Shown: positions 24,970 through 37,400 of the stretch, piece by piece
Numbering within the stretch: position 1 is the stretch's first letter
Layout of the letters: every line of letters starts with the position of its first letter
NCBI GenBank assembly: GCA_040954595.2
Contig: CM082576.2
Span: forward strand, 9,486,001 to 9,550,000
DNA length: 64,000 nucleotides
Reading direction: 5' to 3'
Source of the DNA: Balanoglossus misakiensis
Lineage: Eukaryota; Hemichordata
Made by a program: the position numbers and the translations under genes
Notes under the pieces: model-generated
Databases searched by the model: none
The model's input: only the letters and a program-made list of their open reading frames with translations
Told to the model about the DNA's origin: nothing

Positions 24970-26040
24970 CCGTCGATCACCATTCCATATTGTTTTTTTT
25001 TGTTCATTATTCGGCCACACTTGTATACCATAATGCATGTTATACTAAGTAAACAACACTGTCTGTTATTATCGTATAATTCCGATGGTAGTGTCGTTCG
25101 TACATCAATGGCACTCTCAATCCATTTATACCAGTAAATTGTGGGGAGGCGCATGTCCCCACTTGCAGTGGCATCCGAGAGGGAACAGGTTTGCTGCTGT
25201 TCAATGTTTTCCCACACAATGTTTATTACATAAAATGGTTATGTTTACAGAAGATTAAAAAAACATATTATTTGATTTTCAGTATATATTTCTAAAAGCA
25301 CACGAGTGATAAAGCACATTATCGTAAGAATGGTACTCTCACATGTTTTCTCTGTATATATTACAAAATTCTAAGAATAATGCACATATCGGTCCATATT
25401 TAAACACACGTGAATAGAATCCCTGTTTATATACCCATAAATGAACGAATGCAGGACTTGCAGGATCATCAATAGAATTTGCATTTAAAACTCGGTCATT
25501 GCATTTGAAAATGAAATCAACTTGACTTTTAATCAAGAGTAAATGTACTCAGGCTTAGACTCTCCCACAGCCTTCCCACTGGCTTCTTCAAAAGCCAGAT
25601 CTTAAAATCATTCAAAGGAAGTATATTTAAAAACAGTCTCGGTTGGTGATGTTACTCTATGGCCACCGCTGGCCGTCCATGTACTTTTAGCCAATGTCTC
25701 AGTACACACGGTATCTATAACTGGACTGTGGTTTGAATCTGAAACAACTGATAAAAACGTTTCTACTGTGCCGATTAAAAAAACGGCGATTTCATCTAGT
25801 GACACGTCTCCCAAAGCCACCAAGAGCGCATGCAACTTGTGTTGTTGAAAGTCGGTTCTGTAGTAAGTACGTGTCTAGGGTACGATGAATGATGACAGAG
25901 AATCACGCGACCAGTCATTCAACTGAAACTAAGCATTTCCGGAAAAAAAATCCACCGCAGGTGAGGCAAATGTACAGTCCAGCAAAGAAAGTGGTGTTTT
26001 TCAGTGTTTGAACACGAACTCTCTTCTCTTCTCTTCTTGG
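24970..26040. other. Convergent 3' region between SLC5 copy 2 and PLAAT gene
   Basis: About 1.1 kb between two converging stop codons, expected to be the two 3'UTRs. TTTATT at 25222-25227 (AATAAA on the minus strand) is a candidate polyadenylation signal for the PLAAT gene, and ATTAAA near 25253 is a plus-strand candidate. Open frames here show no recognisable protein. Confidence 0.5.
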
Positions 26041-27180
26041 TTAATACCTTTGATTCTGTTTCTCTTTCTTTTCTGTGTCGGAGTTGAAGGCCTTGGCGAT
26101 CAGCACTCCAGCGGTAACAGCAGCTGCAGACACGCCCAAAAATGTAAGAACACCACTGACCTGAAAAAATAACAGAAAAAAAAACACAACACAACGGTTA
26201 ACGTAATTTCTTCTCCAAGAATTTGACGTCTCAAAAACTCTGGAGTGAAATCTCTCTAGGTAACGTCAATATCTGAGACAACTTTGTCAATCTCGACTTA
26301 ATTTGCATACAGGACTACCAGTTTCGCTTTCACTCTGTCTTCAACATAGCCTGTATATACGGGTAACTTTGTCAATCTCGACTTAATTTGCATACAGGAC
26401 TACCAGTTTCGCTTTCACTCTGTCTTCAACATAGCCTGTATATACAGGCCTTGTATGGACTCAAAGTTGAGTGTAACAATGCTGACTGTACACACATACA
26501 TTGTGTTGATAAGCCAAGGCTGTCAAACAAGAAACATGCACAGACTGAACTGAAAGACAAATAAATTGCAAAAGTTCCACAGCTTTTTGTCGATCGGGGC
26601 ATTGTGGTATGAAATTAAGGAATTTTCTAGGTAAGAATTATCGACCATGCAATGCAAGGGACAACAAAACCGCACACACAAACCTCTAGTTACTGAACTG
26701 CAGCTAGAACTATTAGCTTACCTGATCGCTTTCCTTCTTGCCATATCGACACCATTTGGCAAAGTGCTCGCAGTTGTGCCACAGAACATTATAGCCAATC
26801 TCTCCCAAACGGGAGAACGCCCTTTCGATGATTTCTTCGACAGTCGCTGGGCTCTTGTCGCGATCTTTGCGGTTGTTGATTTCCGCCTTGCAGTCGTCGA
26901 CAATGTCCCAGAAGCTGTCACACTTCACAACGGCTTTGCCGAACTGTTTGCCCCACACCGAAAACACATGGCTCGGGTTGCCAATGTCGTCCCCGATACC
27001 ATCATTCTCACCGGTCAGGTGGATAACTTTTTCGTCGCCGACGTACACACCCCAGTGCGAGTATATGCCACGGGTGAACTCCAGCAAATCCCCACGGTTG
27101 CAACGATCTAGAACAGTCTGGTTATGTTCGATACGACTGCGATCTCCCGCACGGTTCTTGCTCACAACAAACGAAGACAT
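26041..27180 (-). CDS. PLAAT: PLAAT/HRASLS-type phospholipase A/acyltransferase (LRAT fold)
   Basis: Two coding exons, 27180-26722 and 26160-26041, joined in phase 0, giving 192 aa. The LRAT/NlpC-P60 core shows GDLLEFTRGIYSHWGVYVGD with His42, then VIHL with His54, and the nucleophile Cys137 in NCEHFAKWCRYG. This is the His-His-Cys triad of vertebrate PLAATs with the usual 12-residue His spacing. Exon 2 adds a hydrophobic C-terminal anchor, about 23 residues beginning VSGVLTFLGVSAAAV, then a short basic tail KKEKQNQRY. Known for the family: phospholipase A1/A2 and N- or O-acyltransferase action on membrane phospholipids at the cytosolic face of organelle membranes. Length and domain order match mammalian PLAATs except for about 19 extra N-terminal residues. 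The ATG at 27180 is the first in frame. Confidence 0.95.
26280..26445. repeat. 81-bp exact tandem duplication in PLAAT intron
   Basis: Bases 26280-26360 and 26365-26445 are identical by eye, separated by the 4 bases GGGT, so the period is 85. The unit starts AACTTTGTCAATCTCG and ends GCCTGTATATAC. It lies in the single intron of the PLAAT gene. Confidence 0.93.
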
Positions 27181-27482
27181 TGTCAACGACAAACGTTACT
27201 CGTCACGTTCGCGATTTCTCCGGGTCTTGTACCACCACCTTTACGGAGGAAACAGCACATCAATGCAGTTTACATGGTATATTTACGAAATCAAAATCGG
27301 GAAAGTTCATGATGCAATATTCTATTTTTATTAACCAATCAGAATAGGTCTTCAACAACCGGCTGTGACGCGCGCCATTGGTGATGTCACGGTCACTCCA
27401 AAAGAGCGCCATCTCAGTTGAAAATAACATTTTCCGAGCATATAAAAGGTGAAGATAAATCGATGTAACTTTGCACTAATAT

Positions 27483-27527
27483 TACACACAAACACTAATT
27501 GCGCGCTTCTTTGCGGTTGCCATGAAA
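27483..27527 (+). repeat. 45-bp dispersed direct repeat, copy A
   Basis: Matches 27877-27921 at 43 of 45 positions. The copy begins TACACACAAACACTAATTGC and ends GCGGTTGCCATGAAA. The spacing is 394 bp and the flanks are unrelated. It lies upstream of the PLAAT gene. Confidence 0.9.
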
Positions 27528-27876
27528 ACTCTTTCCCGTGTTGATGGTGTCGCGTCTGCAGCATAGCCGCTCAGAACGTCTAGGCGTACACGCAAGACAG
27601 ACGTCAACATCGTCTGCTAATCACGTGAGAATGATGTTGCGCGTGGTTAATGATTAGCCGTACGTAGAACTAAAACAACTCTTTTTTCTCGGAAGTTACG
27701 CGAGTACATCAGCGTCCTATAATTATGAACATATACCACCAGCTGGTATCACGGTACTACAGGCTCAACAAACAGCAAAATATTAAGGAAACTACACTTT
27801 GTAAAGGCAGTCAACCAGTCTCGCTTCTGTTTATATTTTTATATACTGGACGCTTCACAGCTAACCCTGCACTTAG

Positions 27877-27921
27877 TACACACAAACACTACTTGCGCGC
27901 TTCTTTACGGTTGCCATGAAA
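27877..27921 (+). repeat. 45-bp dispersed direct repeat, copy B
   Basis: Second copy of the 45-bp unit at 27483-27527, with two substitutions. Both copies end in GCCATGAAA, which looks like a start-codon context, but each following plus-strand frame is only 11-14 codons long. Confidence 0.9.
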
Positions 27922-28412
27922 GCGTTTATTGTCATGAAAATTGCATGGTAGAACATTAGTTCTGTCACCACTGAACAACAGTCACACAAAAAGTCATGGA
28001 ACTAGTAAAATTGAAGGAGTAAAAAACAGGGTCGGGTTTTTTGCGCAACTATCCTGATCTGATTTAACTTACGACGGGGAATTCAGAAAATATCGCTATA
28101 CATGTACATATGACTCTCACATCAATGCGGAAGAAAAGAGTAAAGGGAAGACATCAAAACACATTGAAGTACATGTAAACCATTACACTACACTAAATAA
28201 AATATAAAATAATAAAGCATAAATAAAAATCACTACACCTATTAAGACTGAAGAAATGTGGAGACTTCTTATGAAATATTGCAGTTTCTTGTAAAAAAAA
28301 AACCCACAAGAACTGTAAAATCAAAGCAAAATTTACATTAAAGATCTATACATGATTGATATACAAAGGATGCCTGGAGCACATGTCGCCTCATAATTAC
28401 GCAGGTTAGAGC

Positions 28413-31400
28413 TTATTGAACTTTGCAGTCTTCTTTGCCCTTTGCTTGTTTTTCTTGCCGAAGTGCTTTTTGTTCAGGTGACTTCTTCAAACTCAGCGAT
28501 CTCTTGGTGCCGCCAAGACGGGCTGGTCTCTTCGACATCTCTTCTGTAACGACTTTCTGTGGACTGTTAGTCACCGTCTTCAGAGGCGCACTCTCTTGAA
28601 TGTTCTGCGAGGAGGCAGAACCAAGTAGGAAAAAGAGAATTTAAATTTTGTCAAGAAACCAATATCATAGCCATGTCTCTCCCACTGGACCCTTCGGACA
28701 TGTTGGAAAACAACAAATGGTGATTCACTTACGGTCTTGGATTTGCTCTGCAAGGAGCTACTGCTGCGGGTAACTCTCCTGTGGGAAGACCTGGCCGTGG
28801 AAACGCCCCCAGTCTCTGCTTGCTGTTGTTCCTGGCTTCCGAATCGCTGGCTTGTATGGGTGACGGGAGCCTTCGGCGCATCGTGGTGCGAGTTGGTCTC
28901 TGCTGCATTTTTTGACGTCACAGACTTCCGCAGAGTGGACCTTCGGAGAATGAACGGACTGCGTGCTGCGTCCTCAGAAGGGATATCGGAGAAACCTGTA
29001 ACACAAAAGTTGGTGCTATAACTTTCATTTCCCACAGAATAAAAGGCGCCATCTTCCCTTGATGTGAAATGATGTACATCAATTCATGCCCAAAAGAATT
29101 TACAATGCTTTTGATATTACTGTATTATAAACCTTGCAGACTATACTCCAAACATAAAGGGTATTCATTATTGTGTACAGTACAAGCACAGTACATGTAA
29201 GAAACACAAGTTTTCACAAAATTACCTTTAGAAACAACTGAAGGCAATCCTTCAAGTTCTGGCAACTGAATCTCACTACCAGTCTCTCTGCTGACTGCAC
29301 TGTTTTCCTCCTGATATCTTGTACGTTTGGAGTCCTCTGACGAAGATGGACTTCTGGAGCGCTTGGCAGGTTTGATGGTTTCAGATGCTCGTACTGTGCC
29401 TGTCGCGACTGCATCACTTTCCGTGCTGGGTGATTTGTTGTGAACGTCCAAGATCTTCGTCAGACTCCTCCTCTTCGTCGAGAGCCTGGCTTTCTTGATA
29501 TCCTTTGGTGTGAGGTTGGCTACAGCTGCAGTGGCGTTTGCCGGTGACACTGAGGGCTTGCCACAATTTGGCGCTAGTTCAGGTGATTGTTTACTGGCAT
29601 TGGCTTGCACGATTATTTGTTTACAAAAGCCAGCCTGCACGTTTGTGTGTCTGCTGCTGCTGTCAGCTTGCCTGCTTAGTTGTTCACCGGTGCCCCCTTG
29701 CCCGCTTGTCTGTTTAACCCCGGCAGCTTGCACTTTTGTCTGCCTACTGCTATCGGCCTGACCGCCTGCCTGTCTCTGGCTCTGCAGCTTCAGCTGGTTG
29801 GCAATGAGTGTCACCCTGGATTTCAGAGACTGGTTCAGTTCATCCGTCTTCCTGAACTTCTTGATCAGATTACAGTACTTCTCAAGATTGGCGTTCGCTT
29901 CCCTCTCCTTGATCTCCAGCTGGTCCTCCATCTCCTTCAGTTTCTCCCTCAACTTCGCCACCTCTGCACCGTCTGGCGTCGCCGCGCTCTTAGCCCCGGA
30001 GCTTCCTTTCGAGCTGGCGATCTGAGATTCCAGTTTTGAAACGTACGAGTGAGCAGCCGCCAGTTCTTTCTCCAGCCTTTTGCCGTTGTTCATTATGAGC
30101 TGCACTTTCCCCTGAAGTGACGCTTTATCCTTTTCCAGTGAAGCTTTTTCCTTCTCCAGTGAAGCTCTGACTTTCTCCAGCGAGTCTATCTTGCTCGTCA
30201 GTTTCTCTTGCTCATTGGAATCACTGTCTGATCTACTGTTCAGCGCCTGTCGCACTCGCCCAAGCTCTTCCTCCACCTTCGCCTTGGCTGTCTTCTCATC
30301 CGCCAGCTGTCCCCTCAGCTTGGAACTCTGTGCCTCAACTTTTTGGAGCTCTTTGATGTGCTTCTGGTTGGGAGAGTCCTGCTGTTCCACTCTTTTCAGT
30401 TTGATGCTCATCGTCTTCATGGCTTGGTTGGCCGACTCAGCAGAGAGTTTCAGCTGTTCGCACTCAGACTTCAGCCCTTCAATTTTCTCATACTGTGGCG
30501 GATAAAAATACACATTTCAAAATTGTGCATTTGGTTAGGTGTTCAATTTTGTGGCACACAATACAATATTGCGGCTACTCAACTGTGACACTTGATATTG
30601 GATACAAGAACATATGCATGGTGCAACATAAAAATTTAGCTTGAATTCACATTCTTTCATAATTCCAAACAATTCAAATTGTAGTATCAGTGAAGGTTCA
30701 CCTGCTGCTTGTTTTCCTTTGAACTAAGTGACAGTTTGTGTTCAGCTTCTTCAAGAGATGTGCTCAGTTCCATCTTGTCGGTTGTCAGTTCGTTGACAAT
30801 TGAAACTTTCTGTGCCAGCTGACTCTCAATGTTGGCCATCTTCCTCTCATGCGACTCAATCTGAGTGGAAAACTGTGAAAGGAAAAAAAGAGTGAAAGAT
30901 TTTACTTTATTGAATGGCATCACTACACGATACGGTACACTTATCAACATGTAAATGGCAAACATCCGTACTAATTTGTAGTCACAGAAACTGCAAAATT
31001 CACAAGAACATCAAAGTATTCTTTACACTCTAGTGACAGGAAAACTCCATTGAATAGTATAGTATGGATTACTGAATGGAAGTTATGGCAGAAATTTAAC
31101 ACTTTACCTCAGTTTGTAACTTTCTGATTTCTTCCTTGTTGTCCTTCTCCATCTGTTGCATCCTCTGTTCATAGTTTTCCACTTCTGTCCTCACGGCAGT
31201 TTGAGACTTCAGCAAGTCTTCGTGCGTCCGCTGCAGATTTCTCTCAAGGTCGGACTTTTCACTGGCGACACCCTCCAGTAGCAGCTGCAGTAAAATGAAA
31301 CGGTAGTTGTTATTTTTAATACTTTATATGTAAGTAGACAAACAATCAGCAAGCTTTGATTGTTTCCAACTTGTAGATGATGGATTAAATGTATTAACTA

Positions 31401-34400
31401 GCTGAGCATGGTATGCAATACAGAAATTATTCCAGATCAGTGTAATGATGCCCAAAATGGACATACATGTACATACATGAATGTGTTAAGAGTGAATGAT
31501 TATCTGAGTATCTGATTGGAAGGCAGGAACTGTAAGGGACATAAATATGAACATTGAGCACGAAAAAAGTCTGAAAGAATGAATGAGTGAATGAATGAAT
31601 GAATGTGAGACTTAAGATAACCAGACAGCTCTTACCTTTTGACTTTCAACTTCATTCTCCATGTCTGATAATTTGTCAGTCATTTCTTGGATCTGACGTT
31701 GCAGCTTGTTTCTCTCAGAGACAGCGTCCCCATCGGCGCATTTCAGTCTCTCCAACAGCTGCTGGTTTTCTGTCACTGCCTCATCATACTGCTGCTTCAG
31801 ATGGCCGTGCTCCGACTCGATGAGCGCCTGCGACTCCTGCAATTCGGTGCATTTGGCCCTCTCCCTCTGTAGCTCCTCCTCCAGCTCCTCCGACTCGCAC
31901 TTCACTTCTTCAACCTGGAATTGTAGGTTCTCCGCCTCCTTGCTGATTCCTCCGACCTGGGACTGCAGGTTGGCCTTTTCGGCCTCGAGCGCTGCAATCT
32001 GGTCCGTCAGGTTCTGCTTGGCCGTTTCACTCTCTCTTGATGACTCCTCCAGTTCGTCTCTGGCCGCCGTCACTTCTTGCAGACGCCGCCTCAGTTGTTT
32101 CGCTTCATCAGCCGCCACCTCATTTTCTGTTTGGAGCGCACTGTTGAGCTCACTCAAACGTGTGGTTTGCTCGCTCAGTTCTTGTTTTTCAGCTTCCAGG
32201 GCGCAGTTGTTCTGTTGAAGCTGCGTTTCCCTCTCCTCAGAATCTTGCAGCCTGTCGGTGGCAGTCCTAATCTCGTCCTTCAGGTTGGTGACTTCTTCCA
32301 AGAGAGTTGATACCTCACTCTCTGCATTACTCTGGAAGACTTCGTTTTCTTTTCTCAGCCGGTCAATCTGCCTGTTTTGATTCGCAATGTCTTCTTTGAG
32401 CACTTCAACATCTTTGAGTTGATGCTGCAACTGTGAGTTTTGGTCAACCTTTTCCGAATCTAGAACACTGAGTTCGGTCTCAAGATTTTCGATCTTTGCC
32501 TTCAGTTCACATTTTTCATGCTCAAGTGTTTGTAGCTCGGATTTTAATTTCTCTCCTTGGCTTTGATGTTCTCGAAGTTCTTTTGTTATGGAATTTATTT
32601 CATCCTTCAAGCTTGAATTTTCCATCTGAATGCAATCAATGAACTCGGCATTTGCAATCTGTTGAGCCCGTGCTTGCTTCTCCTTGCTGGCAAAGCTGTC
32701 GATGTGCGACTTGAGCTGTTCACAGCTGGACTTGATCTCTTGTAGCTCAGACTGCGTGCTGGCACACTGTTCCTCCAAGTGTTCTTTTTCGGCCCTGAGC
32801 ACCCCGATCTCGCCTTCCATCCCTTCATTGACGCTTTCGACACGGGTCCCCCTCTCTTGCAGTTCTCTCAGCTGCTCTTCAAGACCCTGTTTCTCGACTG
32901 TAACAGACCTCAGTCGTTCTTCAATCTCCTGTTTCTCGGCAGCTGCCAGCTGAGTTGATGATTCCGTGGAGTCAAGCTGATTACTCAGGTCTCCGTTTTC
33001 TCCCCTCAGCCTTTCCACCAGACCATCAACCTCCGCCATCTTTTTCTTCAGCTCCCCATTTGAAGTCTCTGCTGATCTCAGCTGCTCAACCAGTTCAAGA
33101 TTTTTCATTTCTGATTTTGTCACGGTTTCTTGCAGATCGTCCAACATGTCCCGTGCTTCATCTCGCTGGCTCAGTGCCGACTGCAGCTCTTGGTCCAGCT
33201 GGTCTTTGTTTTCCTTCAACGCCTCAAATTCATGCCTAACTTCTTCCTGACTGCACTGTTCGTCTTCTCTGGTGCTCACCAGTTGGTGATTCTCGGCCTG
33301 GGTGGCTTCCAGGTCCGATGACATGAACTCTAACTGGCTCAGCAGCTCTGTCTTGTCGACATCCAGGTCACTGGCTCTTTTCAGGGCATCGTCGAGCTTC
33401 TCAACCAGAATGGCTTTCTCTGCTTCAAGAGACTCAACCTGACTAGTCAGCTCTTGATGTCTGTCCACGGTTTCATCAGCTTCCAGCCTCGTGGAGTTCA
33501 ACTTGCTTTCCATTTTGGATGTCTGCTCCTTCAGCTTACACACTTCACCTTCTCGTTCTGCAAGTCTTTGCTCTAACCGAACCTTTTCATCACTCACAGC
33601 TTCAACCTGTAACTGTGCATTTTCGGAAAGGACTCGATTTGCGGCCAATTCTTCTTCCACTGATTTCACCTTGTAATCTAATTCCTGCACTTGTGATTCC
33701 TTGTCGGAGAGCTTTTCCTCAGCTATGCTCAGTTTTGCAGACAGGCCTTCATTCTCCAAATCAAGCCTGTTGATTTCACGCTTAAGTTCTTCAGCTTCAG
33801 ACGCATTTCTCTCACTGGAGTCTTCCCTCTCCTCTTTTGCACTAGCAAGATCCACTTGGAGATTACTTCTCTCTTTGACAGCCTTGGCCATTTCTTTTTC
33901 TTGTTCCTCAAGCTTCTTGGCCAGTTCTTCGATTTCATGCGAGCTGTCTTTGATCTGCGTCTCAAGTTCAACTCTTGTGTCATGAAATTCTTTCTCTGCG
34001 TGTTGCATGGCATCAAACTGGTCTCTCAGGTTCTCCTGTAGGCTGTCGATGCGAGATACAGAAGCATTCCATTTTGTGGTTGCTGTCTCCACCTCGTTTT
34101 CCAGCTGTTTGAGTTTGTCTTCTTTTTCCTGCAACGCATCTTTGAGAGAATTCACTTCATCCTTCAATACTTCAGTTGCAGCTGTCTCTTGCTGTCCTAA
34201 GGCAACGAGTTCATTTCTCCTGTCCATTTCTACTTTGAGATTCTCTCTTGTTTTTTCCAGCTCTTCAGACATCCCAGAGAACTTTTCTTTGTCTTCTGCA
34301 ATTCTGAACTCATGTTCTGATTTCAAAGTTTCAATCTCCTGGTTTAATGACCTCACTTCATCATCATACTTTCGCCTCAAGGCTGTCATCTTTTCGGTCT

Positions 34401-37400
34401 CTTCGGCTAACTGCTCGTGCAGAAGGGACTTGTCATTGGCAGCAGCAGCTTCAAGGTCCCTGGTTTGTTGCTCCAGAACTTCTATTTGCCGAGTTTTCTC
34501 TGCCAGGACTGTTTCAAGATCGTTCAGCTTCGTCTTGTGGGATTCTGTCTCTCTTCTCCTTTCCTCTTCAACAGAAGTGGAACTCTTTCTCAGTTCGCCG
34601 ATGGTAGTGTTGAACAGCAGCAGCTCTTTTTCCATTTCCAGCACTGAATTGTTCTTCTCTCCCAGCCTCTCCTTGAAGTCTTCAATTTCGTCCTTCAGCA
34701 GGTCAATGTCAAACTGGAACTGGGCTTCTTTGCTGCGGTGTTCACTTTCTTTCTTCTCAAGGTCCCCTCTCAACTCGTCCGCTTCACACTTCAACTTGTG
34801 GATCTCTTCCTGGTGTTTACTGACATTATGACGCTCTTCAATTTGAGTTTGCTGTGCTTCTTTCAGCTCGTTCTTGAGTGATTCTACTTGATCTTGCATG
34901 CTTTTTATCATTTCCTGGTGCTTTTCACGCTCTTTCTCTAAACACGACTCCTTCTCAGTCAAAGCCTCTTGCGTATTTCTCAGATCAGCTTGCTTGTTGT
35001 CCATGCGTTCTTCCATACTATTCAGGTCTTCCTGCATCCTGGCGATGGATTGGTTCTTCTCGTGTATCTGTGATAGGTAATCTTTCTGACTGCTGCTAAG
35101 TTCGTCCTGTGACTCTTCAAATTCTGTCTTCATCCTTTCAATCTCACCGTCTTTCATGTTTACCACCTCCTCTAAATCACAGATCTTATTGTCTTTTTCA
35201 GTGAGTGTGATCTTGAGAGACTCCACCTCCACCTTCAGAACCTTCATGTCATTTTCAGTGGCACCGTTCTCCTCTGTCAGCTGCTCTACCTTTTCCTCCA
35301 TTCCCTTCAAATCACCTTGTGTGGAGATCAGCTGTTTTTCAAGTTCCTTGAGGTCCTTATCTGACGTCTTGTAAGTGTCTTGGCTTTCTTGCAGCTGTTT
35401 CACCAGATTCTCCCTTTCCACGTCGAACTCTTTCTGTGACTGTTCAAGTGTGTCCTTGTTTGCCAGTAGCTCATTGGTCATCTGACTGAGGGCATCCTGT
35501 GTACTCTTTAGCTCGTCTTGAATTTCATCCTTTTCCTTTTGCAGTGTTGCGACAACAGTGTCAGAATTCTTGGTAACGTTGTCATGGGTCTTCTTGAGTT
35601 CTTCTAGAGATTGGGTCAACAACTTCAATTCAGACTCTTTTCCTGAAAGATCAAAATCACACACAAAGAAGGTTTTAGTTGTCACAGAAGCAATCTGTTG
35701 TTTTTGTCTCAGTTGTCTGGCTGTTTTCTACCTCTGCACTCTCCTTGTTACATATATTCATCAGTTGCCACAAAGGATACGTGAACTGCAGAATTGGTTT
35801 GGTCATGCAATATCATATACTGTATGCATGAATATGCAGGCACATCTGGTTCCTCAGCTTACATGTATTGAGTTGTCAAAGGCAACAAAAATGCATAAAG
35901 AAAGCAATATCTGATGGCTTACTTGTCAATGTGCTTGTGATTTCTTCATTTTCACTGGTCAGTGTCTCAACCTCTTTCGCCTTGGCATCCAACTGTGATG
36001 TTAACTTCGTTACTTCAACCTGCTTGTCTTCACATGTCTGCTGTAGTTCAGCCCTCACACTCTGAAGTTGTTGGGTTTGGTCGTCACTCACTTTCAAGAG
36101 ATGTCCTTTCTCACTGTTGGCAGCATCCAGTTGTTGTTTCAACTGACTGTTTGCTGTGCTCAGCTTATCACACTCCTGTTTCAGTTGATCACTCTTCTCT
36201 GTCAGCGCACTCAGCTGCTCAGTGAAGCTTTCAATGTCTTCTGCATTGTTTTCAAGATTGAAGCGCGCCTCTTCTAATTTACCTTGAAGGCCCTCAAGCT
36301 CTTTCTCTTTTTCACAAAGCCTCGTCTCCAGATCGGCAATCAAGTCGGCTGACTTTTCTCCAGACATTTTCAAATCATTGTTGAGTTTGCAGACGTCCCT
36401 TTTCAAAGACTCATTCTCAGCAGTGGTCTTGCACTTTTCTTCTTCTGATTGTTGAATCTCTCCCGTCAGTTTTTCGATCTCACATCTCTGCTGTTGAATC
36501 TGCTGCTCATTGTGTTCAAGTTTCAAGTTCAGCTCTTCTAGTGTCTTGTCTCTCTCCTCTACATCCATGACACTGACTTCTAGTTTTGACTGCAAAGAAG
36601 ACTGTTGGTTCTTCAACTCCTCCATAGCATTCTCATGCGCATCCTTGGCACTACTCAAGGCATTTTCTAAATCTTGCATCTGTTCCTGCAGACGGTGAAT
36701 CTCTTTCTCCTTGGCTTCTCCACTGAGTGTCTTCGCATCAAGGTCGTTCTTGAACTCTTCGCACTGCTTATTCAACTTCTCATTTTCCATCTTCTGGTCA
36801 GCGGCACTATCCTGGTGGGTCTTCACCATCCCCTCCAAGCTCTCTATCTGCTCCTTCAAACGACCACATTCCCCGATCTTGCCAGTGAGCTCGCTTTGAC
36901 CTGCCTCCAGTTTGCTCTTCAGTACCTCACACTCCTTGCCAAGGCCATTCACAACCTCTTCCCCATCCTTGATGCTGTCTTTCAGACTCCTGACTACCTG
37001 TTCCTGCTGTTCTGCCTGTTGTCTCAGAGTCTGAATCAAGTCTGCAGACTCGCTCTCTTTTACGATCTTCTGATCGAGCTGCGCCTGTGCCTGATTCAGT
37101 TCATCCTTCAGTGACTTCACTGTGGACTCTCGATCGTCCAAATTCGATTTCAGTGAGTTCACAGTGGCCTCCAACTGTTCTACCTGTTTCTCGTAACTCT
37201 CGACACATTCATCCTTGTCTTCCATATCCATCTGCAGCAGGTCCAACTTGCTCTGGATCTTCTGATTCTCATTCTGGACATCTTGCATTTCAGCCGTCAT
37301 CCGTTGCATTTCTTCAGTCTTCATTCTGAGCAGGTCTTCCTGTTTCTCCTTTTCGGTTTGCAGTGAGGTTAGCTGGGTGTTTAGTTCGTTCATTTTCCCG

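Larger units (their letters stand above)
27181..28412. other. Intergenic between PLAAT start and CENPF stop
   Basis: About 1.2 kb with the PLAAT promoter on the left and the CENPF 3'UTR on the right. It contains a CRE-like TGATGTCACGGTCAC near 27383, a plus-strand TATAAAAG near 27442, an E-box CACGTG near 27624, and a dispersed 45-bp duplication listed separately. The right part (28195-28320) is very A-rich. No protein gene was recognised. Confidence 0.5.

Noticed and set aside
31436-31480. Repeated TACATGTACATG motifs (also near 41985, 50657, 51913)
   Set aside because: Short self-complementary simple repeats scattered across the window; common in such genomes and not a discrete element.
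34007-34831. Long Ser/Leu-rich plus-strand frames across the CENPF exons (also 31706-32218, 39787-40416)
   Set aside because: Antisense of heptad coiled-coil codons gives Ser/Phe/Leu-rich readings; no splice or homology support.
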